A program made the position numbers and the translations under genes. The notes under the pieces are model-generated. The model was not told where the DNA came from and made no database searches. It saw nothing but the letters and a program-made list of their open reading frames with translations. Below, in pieces: positions 14,402 through 23,400 of a stretch of 31,016 bases of DNA (its first letter is position 1; each line of letters opens with the position of its first letter). The stretch is from positions 1 to 31,016 of the forward strand of contig DAHZZC010000771.1 of the NCBI GenBank assembly GCA_027435495.1, in the 5' to 3' direction. Source of the stretch: Planctomycetales bacterium (lineage in GTDB: Bacteria > Planctomycetota > Planctomycetia > Isosphaerales > Isosphaeraceae).

Positions 14402-17400
14402 TCAGGCCGAGTGGCCCGGCTTCCGGTTGTGGTGAAGGTTGACGTGAACGGCCTCGATCGCCAGGTCAACCGCGTTCTGCTTGTGCGCGAGGTGGCCGCC
14501 GATCACGAAAGCCGGGGCCGCGTGGTGGTCCGCCGGAATGACCTGGATCACGTGATGGTGTCCATGCGCGGGCTTCGCCGCGATGTGGTGGTGTCCCTTC
14601 TTGACGACGTGCCGGGTCGGGTGCGCCTTCTTCTTCACCAGGTGATGCCGGTGATGCTTGCCGACGACTCCGATCCCCAAGGGGCCGCCGCCCGTCCCCG
14701 TACTGGTGCCACCAGACTGCGACGGAGTCCCGGCCGACGAGCCGCCGGGCGCCGAGGAACCGCCGCCGGGCGTCCCGGTGGTGCCAAGGCCCGACGACGA
14801 GCCGCCGCCACCAGGAGAGGTCGTCAGGCTACCACCCGAACCGCCGCTGCCAGTGCCGGTGCCGACCGATCCACCGCCGCCGGTCGAGCCGGTGCCCGTG
14901 CCGCCTGTGGTCCCACCGGTCGAGCCGGTGCCCGTGCCGCCGCCGGTCGTCAGGCCGCCCGAACCGCCGGTTCCACCCGTGCCCAGCGCGAGACTGGCGC
15001 CCGGGAGTCGGTACGTCAGAGGCGCTGTCACCGCGATCGAGCCGGCGGGGAGCGTGGCGAAGTTGACGAGCTGACCCCTGAGGGCCGACGGGGCGTTGCC
15101 GGTCCCCGGGTTGTAGATGACCAGTTCGCCGGTCGTCGGGTTGAGGACCGCCGGCTGATCCGACCCGATGCCGAGATAGTCGGCCGGTGCCGGAATGCCG
15201 TTGGTCGGGAACCCGGTGATCATATACGCCGTCCCGCCAGGACCGAGGATCGTGTAGTTCCCCGTGATCGGGTCGTAGACGGCCGCCTCGGTCTGGCCGA
15301 AGATCGGCTGGTTCGTCCCGTGGGTCGCGGCGTTGTAATACGCCTGATTGTCGTACTGACCGGGGACCGGCACCAGGCTGGAGAGGTCGGGCGTGCTCGC
15401 CGGGATCGTGAAGACGGTCGGGCTCGACGGCGACTGCGGGTTGTACACCAGGAACTGGTGCGTGCTCGACCGGTAAACGGCGGCCTGGTCGTAGCCGAGC
15501 CCGAGGAAATCACCCGCGATCGGGATGTCGCCCGACTGCCCGAAGGAGAACGACCGCGACCCGGTGATGTTGCTGGCGATGGTCCAGGTCCCCTGGCCGG
15601 TCGAGGGATTGACGGTGAAGACCGCCATCTCGGCCGGGCCGTTGGGATCGAAGTGACCGACCACCGGCAGGCTCTGGTTGGGCGTTCCCTGGACGAAGGT
15701 GCTCGGCCCCGAGATGGCGGCCGTCGAGGCGTTGAGGACCGTCCAGGTGGCCGTGGCGATGTTGTAGTAGGCAAACCCCGTCAGGCCGGTCCCGTCGAAG
15801 TCGCCCTGGAACGGGACAACCTGGTTGGCCGGGACGGTCGTCGAGGGCGTGTAGGCCACACCGCTCGGCCCGAACCAGGGCGCCGGCGTGCCCGTCGGCG
15901 TCTGGACCGTCCACTGCACCTGATTGGTGGTCGTGTTCCGGGTGAACGAGGCGGGATCCGAGGCCGGGCCGCCGTTGTAGTCGGCCGGGTTCGAGACGAT
16001 CTGGACGGTCGTCGGATTGCTCGCCGCCGAGAGGTTGCCCGCCGCGTTTTGCACCACCACGAAGACCGAGGTCTGGCCGTTGCTCAGCGAGAACGGGAGC
16101 TGCGTGGAGAAGTCGTACGAGGCTCCGTCGCTCGCCGCCGAGGCCGCGTAGAGGGTCTCCAGCGTCGCGGTGGTCGTCGCGCTGGTGCTGAGCGTGATCT
16201 GGGTGGCCGAATTCACCGACTGGATCACCGCCCCCGTCGCCGGCAGGCCGACTCCGAAGACGAACTGGCCGACGGCCAGGCCCGCCGAACTCGAGACGGC
16301 CACGATCGGCGAGGCGTTGGTCAGGGTCCCCGTGAAGATCGGCCCGGTCGCCGTGAGTGACGAGGAGCTTCCGCCGGTCGCAACCTGCGAGAGCGTGATC
16401 AACGAGTCGGTCGTGTCGATCGAGGCGATCGTCGTTCCGCTCGGGATGCCCACGCCGCTCACGGTCTGGCCGACGGAGAGCCCGGCCGTGCCGCCGACCA
16501 GGACCGTCGCCGATCCCGGGGTCAGCGTTCCAGCAATGCCGGGAACGGTCGGCGTCAGGCTCGCCCCGGTGGTGTTGGTCGTCGAGGCCGCCGAGAGCGT
16601 CACGGTGATGTTGGCGGGGTTCGTCGTGTTGATCGCCGTGATCGTGGCCCCGGCCGGGATACCCGAGCCGATCACCACCTCGCCGACCGACAGGCCGGTC
16701 GCACTCGAAACGTTCGAGACGATTGCCGAGCCCAGTGAGAGATTCCCGGTGAACGCCGCCCCGCTGGCGGTCAGGCCCTGCGCCTGGCCGGCCGTCGCGG
16801 CCAGCGAGAGCGTCAGGAGCGATTCGCCCGAGGCGAGGTTCGTGATATTCGTGATCTTCGACCCGCCCGCGATCCCGGGGCCGACGATTCCCTCGCCCAC
16901 GGCCAGGCCGGTCGTGCTGGCGACCAGGACCGTCGCCGATCCAACGGTGGTTGTCCCGTTGAACGAGATCCCCGCCGTGACGCTCGATTCCTGGCTCCCC
17001 GCGCCCAGGACCTCATTACCGGTGCTGCTGGCGGTCGCCGCCTGCGAGAGGACGACCTGGGCCGGCGTCGCGCCCGAGGCCGGGTTGATCTGGATGATCG
17101 TCGTCCCGGGGACGATCCCGGTCCCGGCGACCGTCTCGCCGGGCCTCAGTCCGGTGGTGCTCGAGACGGCCACGTCGGCCGAGCCGTCCACGACGGTCCC
17201 GCTGAACGTCGTCCCGAGGTAGAAGTTCACGGTGCTTCCCGGCTCGGTCGTCCCGACGAACACCGGTGTCCGGTCGCTGGTCACGTTGTCGCCAACGATC
17301 CCCGTGTCGGTCGCCGGTGAGAGCCGGAGGTCGCTCACCGATGGCGGAGGGACGTCGTTGATCTGGAACGTCACCGTGTTCGACTGCGGCGAGGGCCCCG

Positions 17401-20400
17401 CGTTGTTCGGGTCGTAGGTGTACGTGGCCGTCGCGTAAACCTGGAACGTGCCCAGGGTCACGTTGACGCCGGCCGGGTTCTGGAAATCCTGGAAGGTGAA
17501 GCTGTAGGAACCTCCGGCGTTCACCGTTGGATGGAGAACGATCGGCGACGGGGTGACGCCAGTCGGCGGGTTCGTCCAGACCTCGGTGACCGTCACGCTC
17601 GTTCCGGGGATGGTCGTTCCCGTGAAGAGAGGCGCGGTGAGGTTGGTCACCGGGATGCCGGTCTGCGCCGGGCCGGGCAGGTCGATCTGGAGGGTCGGCG
17701 CCGGGGGCGGGGCGGTCGGTGCCACCGGCGGGAGGTCGGTGGCCTGCAAATCGAAGGTCAGCATGACCGGGTTGCTCTGCGCCCCGGCGTCGTTGGTCGT
17801 GTAGACCTCGATCGTCTTGAGGTTCGCCAGCAGTGAGACGCCCGTTCCGCCGACCAGGGCGTTCCGCGAGAGCGTCAGCGTGGTTCCGGAGATGCTCTGA
17901 ATCGTTGTCCCGGCCTGGATTCCCGGACCGGCGATCGGCATGCCCGCGACCAGCCCGATGACCGTGCTCAGCCCGGTGATCGTGGCCGACCCAGCGGTGA
18001 GCGACCCGCTCAGGCTGATCGTGTTCGAGTTGAGCGCCGAGGTGACCGGGATCGTGAAGTTACCCAGTGAGTTGGTCGTGTTGCCCGAGTTCGCCTGAAG
18101 CGGCTGGGAGGGGTCGAACCCGCCAATGACCTGGCCGTAGGTCGCGTCGCCCGGGGTCAGGTCCTTGATCGTGACCCAGGTCGTGTTGCCGTACGCGGTG
18201 ATCGAGCTGAGCCCGTTCAGCGTCGGCTTCGACGTGTTGACGACCGTGTAGCCGGCCGAATCCGTCGTCGTCGAGTTCGTTGATAGGAACGCGACCGACG
18301 AGGGAAGCACGATCGGCGCCAGGTTGATCGCGTACTCGCCTCGGCCGTAGGTCGCGGCCATCAGCGTGTTCGGATCGGCGGCGGCGGTCGGGTTCGACGC
18401 CTGAAGCGCGACCGACTCGGGGCTGGTCCCGGTGAAGTTGATCGCGGACGTCAGCGTCAGGCTGTTGTTGCTCGTGTTGATCGCGGCGATCGTGAACCCA
18501 CCGGTGACGCCGGGCACAGTGACCACGTCGCCCGCGGCCAGACCGTTCAGGTTGCTGGCGTTGGTGATGGTGGCCGATCCGTTGGTGATCGTCCCGTTGA
18601 AAGAGACAACCTGATACGGCCCGGCCAGCGTGGGCATCCCCGTGCTCGGGTCGACGTTGCCCAGGGAGAGGCTCAACGAGTTGACGACAACGTGCGGCAG
18701 GTTCCCGTTGGACTGAGCGGCTCCCAGGGTCGACTGCGGGAAGAGCGACCAGGTTTGACCGTTGTCCACCGACTCGTAGACGCCCGAGTCGGCCCCGACA
18801 AACAGAGCCGGATGATAGCCGGCCGAGGGATTGGTTGGGCTGTTGGGGATCGCGTACTGCCAGTCCGCAGCGATCGTGTTCAGATTGATCGCCTGGTTGT
18901 ACTTGACCGAGTTGGGGTCGGTCGTCGGGTTGTACGACTGGCCGTAGATCGAATAGGCGAGGTTCTTGAGGTTGCTGGTGATGTTGACCCAGGTCGGCGT
19001 CGGGTTGGTCGCCGAAGCGATCGAATTGGCCATGTAGAAGACGCCGCCCGAGGTCACGGCGTAGGCGTCGTGGCTCCCGCGGACTGGATCGGTGATGATC
19101 TGCTTGACCGTCGATCCGTCGAGGCCGGTCGAGATGTTGATCCAGGTATTGCCGTTCGCGCCGCCGCCATCCTGGGAGACGTAGATCTGGCCCTTGTCCG
19201 TCCCGACATAGAGGAAGTTGTTGAGATTGCCGACTCCCGAGGGTGCGGACGGATCGGGGGCCCCGTAAGCCAGGGCATCGCTGAAGCCGCCCGGGCTATT
19301 GAAGATCGAGGCGGCCCCGACGTTGAACCAGGTCACGCCGCTGTTGGTCGTCGTGTAGATGGCGCCGGTGTTCGAGCTGATCATCACATCCGCACCGTTG
19401 ACCGGGTTGACGGCGAAGTTGGCGCCGCCCTCGTACGGCCACTGGGCCGGGTCGGGGCTGGGGAACGATCCGCTCTGGGCGAACAGGCCGTAGGTCCGGC
19501 CGATGTAGGCGCCCGACCCACTCTGGCCGACGGGGATGTACTGGAAGAAGTCGGTCGAGTTTCCTCCGCAGCAGGGCCAGAAGAACTGGTAGGCCGAGCC
19601 GTCCCCTTGCTGGTTGGTCGCCACTCCGGTCGCGTCGCCGCCCGGTCCGCCCCAGGTGATGTTGCCGCTGGTCAGAACGTTGGGGGCCGAGACCGGCCCG
19701 CCGTTGTCCTGGGCGCTGCCGTAGTACATCGCGTCGGCCTTGATGGCCGCCTGGAGGCTCGGCTGGGCCGCACCGTAGTAGAACTGCGTGATCTGGATAT
19801 TGCCGTTGCGATTGATCCCCGCCAGCGTGTCGTTGCTTCCGATCTGGGTCTGGAAGGTCCCGTTGTTATCCAGGACGCTCCAGATCCCCTGGTCGTTGCC
19901 GAAGATCAGGCGAGGCAGGCCGGTGAGCGGGTCGATCATCCCGGCGACGGCGTGGTAGTCGGTCCCGCCCACGTCGAAGGGAATCCACTTCACGCCAAAC
20001 CCGCTCGCCGTGAAGGCGTTGACGTTGTAGGTCTCGAGCGTCGGGCTGGCGAGGAACGGCTGATTCGGGTTGCGGATGAAATTCAGGTACGAGGTGGTGT
20101 CGCCGGTCGTGGCGAGGGTGAAATACAGCTTTGTCTTGTCGTCGACCGTCGCAGCGCCGGTGGAGTTGAGGTTGAGGTTACCTCCGGGGCCGACGTTGGT
20201 GTAAGGAACGTTGGCGTGGGCGTCCCAGATGGTCGTGGTGTCGATCCGGATCAGGCCGGTCTGGCCGCCGTCCTGGGTCCCACCGACGTAGACGACGTTG
20301 GGGTTGGCCGGATCGACGTTCAGGGTCAGGTCGTAGGTCCCCTGGGCGCCGAGGAAGCCGGCACCACCGGTGATCGGGTAATTCGGCTGGCTGATATCGT

Positions 20401-23400
20401 TGGTGGGGATCGCCTGGACGGTCGCGGCGCCGTTGGGAGCCACCGACGGGATGCGGACATCAACCCAGTTCTGGCCGAAGTCCTTGGTCATGAACAGGCC
20501 GATGAACTTGCCGCTGGCGTCGGCCTCGGCGGCGTAGAGCCAGCCCGAGTACACAGCAGCGCCCGCGGCGTTGCCCGTGTCGGCGGGCGGGACGGCCAGG
20601 GCGATCCGGCCGGCCCCGCCGTTCGGGTTGCCGCTATTCTTCGGGTTGACGTTCCCTCGGGTGAAGTTATACCCGTCGTAGATCAGCGGGTTGCCGACCC
20701 CGCCGAGCATCTGATTCCAGACCTGCCCCTGGTTCGGGCTCATGTAGACGCCGCCGCCCGACCCGACGAGCGCGGCATAGACGACCTGGAGGTTCCCCTG
20801 AACCTCGGTGTTCGTGGCCGGGTCGAGCGTGATCCCGCTATTCGGGTCGAGGACGACGTCGGTGGCGTTGCCGGCGAGCATCTTCGTCCAGGTCTTGCCG
20901 GTGTCCTCGCTCCGCCAGATCCCGCCGTTGTTCCCGCTGAGGGCCGCGTAGATGATCACGTTGCCGCTGGGCGTCGGCTGGGGATCGACCACGACCTTGA
21001 AGGCGGTCGTCCCGACGAAGATGCGATTGCGGGCCGTCGAATTGATCGGCAGTGGATTGCCGTTGGCGTCGACGTTGACCGTGCTATCGGAGAGAGTCCA
21101 GGTCTGGCCGCCGTCGGTGGAGATCAGGAAGCCGACGCCGGGGGTTCCGGTGTTCCCCTCGCCGGTCGCGGCGATGATCACCGTCTGGTTCGGGTTGTGG
21201 TTGCGCGGGAAGACGGCGATGCTGCCGATGTTCAGCGAGGTGGTCGGGCCGAAATCGGTCAGCGGGACCCAGGTCGGGCCGCCGGGGGCCAGGAAGTTGG
21301 TCGTCTTCCAGACGCCGCCACTGGCCCCGGCCGCGTAGACCGTGTTCCCCGACGGGTCCGACGTGTCGATCGCCAGGCCTGTGACTCGACCGGCCCCGCC
21401 GGCGCCCGACGACTCGGCCCCACCGTTGATACCGCCGGTCTGCGAGCTGGACCCGATCGCCGCCGCACCGACCGCCGTCCACGACTGCGACGACAGCGCG
21501 TTGGAGGGCGACATCGTGAAGAGCCGGAAGCTCACGCCGACGGCGTCTTGCCCCGGCACGCCCATCCCACTGGTCGGCAGCGGCTTCTGAAAGATCAGCG
21601 ACCAGCCGTTGAGCGTTCCGGTCAGCGATGTCGCGTTGTTCTGAAGGACCAGCGTCCAGTTCCCCATCGCGTTGACGCCCGCGAACGCCGAGAGCGGCAT
21701 CTGCGGCGTGAACGTCGAGAAGAACGGCGCCGAGCCCGCCTGGACCGGCGTCGCGGCGTTGTCGTTGAAGATCGTGTTGTTGAAGTTCGCCGTCTGCGTT
21801 CCCGACCCGACGTTGCTGAAGAGCGGGACCGCGATCTGGCCGGTCTTGCCGTAGTTGTAGTAGAGCGTCGCCGAGAGATTGGGGTCGTTCGCGAAGCTCG
21901 CGTTCAACTGCACCTGGAGCCCCGCGACTCCCGAGCTGGTCGTGTCTCCCTGCACCACGAAGTTGTCCGGAACCGAGATCGTCGAAACAATCTGGCCCGG
22001 CGTCGCCCCGGTCTGAGCCGGAATCGTCTGCGGAAGCCCGGGGGCGCCGTACTGGACCGTCGTCACCGGCGCGTTCGTCCCCTGGCCTCGAAGCACGTCG
22101 AGCCCGGCCACCTGCGTCGTGTCGATCGCATTGCCGAACTGGTCGAGGATCGGGCCCAGGGTGCCGTTGGCCTGCAACGCGTTCGGCCCAAAATTGATCG
22201 TGTACGTACCGCTCAGCGACTGCTGCGGGAACAGAATGTTGAAGCTGTTCGTCAGCCCGTTGGCTGGCGCGACCGGGACGACCTGGATCTCCGGCGTGAT
22301 GTTCAGCGACCAGTTATCGAGCGTCCCCGTGAGGCTCTTGCTGGCGTTGGAGATCTGGAGATACCAGGTTCCATCGGCCGACTGCCCCTTCAGCCCGGCG
22401 AGCGTCTGGGTATTCCCCACCGGGTACGCCGGCATGTAGGTCCCGGTGAACGGCGCCGTCCCACCGGAAATCGAGGGCGGCTCATTCGCCGGGTTGTCCA
22501 GCAGAATCGTGTTGGTGAAGTTCGACCCGGTCAGGCCCGAGAGGAGCGGGATGATCTGTCCGGTCGGCGAGATCAGCGACATCGAGAGCTGCGTGTTGTC
22601 GGTCATCGCCAGGCTGAACGCGACCGAGAGCTGCTCGATGAGGAACGTGTTGTTCGAGCTGGGAACCGAGAGCGGGACGGTTAGCACGCCGGGCCCAGTA
22701 GCGGTCGCGCTCGGGATCGTCTGGCCGAACGACGTCGAGGCAAACGACTGCGGGCCCGTCACCGTTCCGGCGGGACCCATGATCGTGATCGTCGAGGTCT
22801 GGTCGCCCGTGAACGTGCTGGCCTGGATCGGCCGGTCGAACAGCACGTTGAACAGGCTGCTCGTGTCGTTGAGCAACAGGTTGTCGCCGCTGGTCGACCG
22901 CTGGCCCGAGGTCCCGACAGCCTGCGACCCCGCGACATAAGGCCCGGGGACGATCAGCGGGAGCGTGTTCTGATTGAACGGCGGGGTCAGGATCGAGGTG
23001 GCGCCGTTGAACGTGACCGGAGTCGTCGGGTTTGGCGCGGGGTCCGCGTAGACGTCGCCGGGTGTCAGGCCGGTGAACGCCGTGGTCACCGCGTTCTCGT
23101 CGACCGTCCCGTTGGCGTTCTGGTCCATCGGGTCGCCCTGGCGGGTGACGACTCCGTTGGCCGTCGTCCAGACCGGCGAGGCGATGGCCAGGCCGGCGCC
23201 GTTGTCGGGCGCGATCAGGTAGCTGTAAGTCCCGGTGAAATTGGTGATCCCGCTGGGCGTCGTCCCGTTGGCCGCAAGGGTGGGATTGAAGGTGATCGTG
23301 AACTGAGTGTACCCGTAGGCACTATTCCCCAGGGTATTCGTGGGGCCGACGCCGCTACTGGTAATCGGGGCCACGCCCGAAACGAACAGCGGGATGAACG

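Noticed and set aside
18692..22684. Very long plus-strand open frame (1,330 codons) opposite the giant gene, and a similar one at 14255-16360
   Set aside because: The translations are Arg/Val/Gly-rich with no domain, and the minus-strand frame carries Asp-boxes, P-domains and the module repeats. They are shadows.
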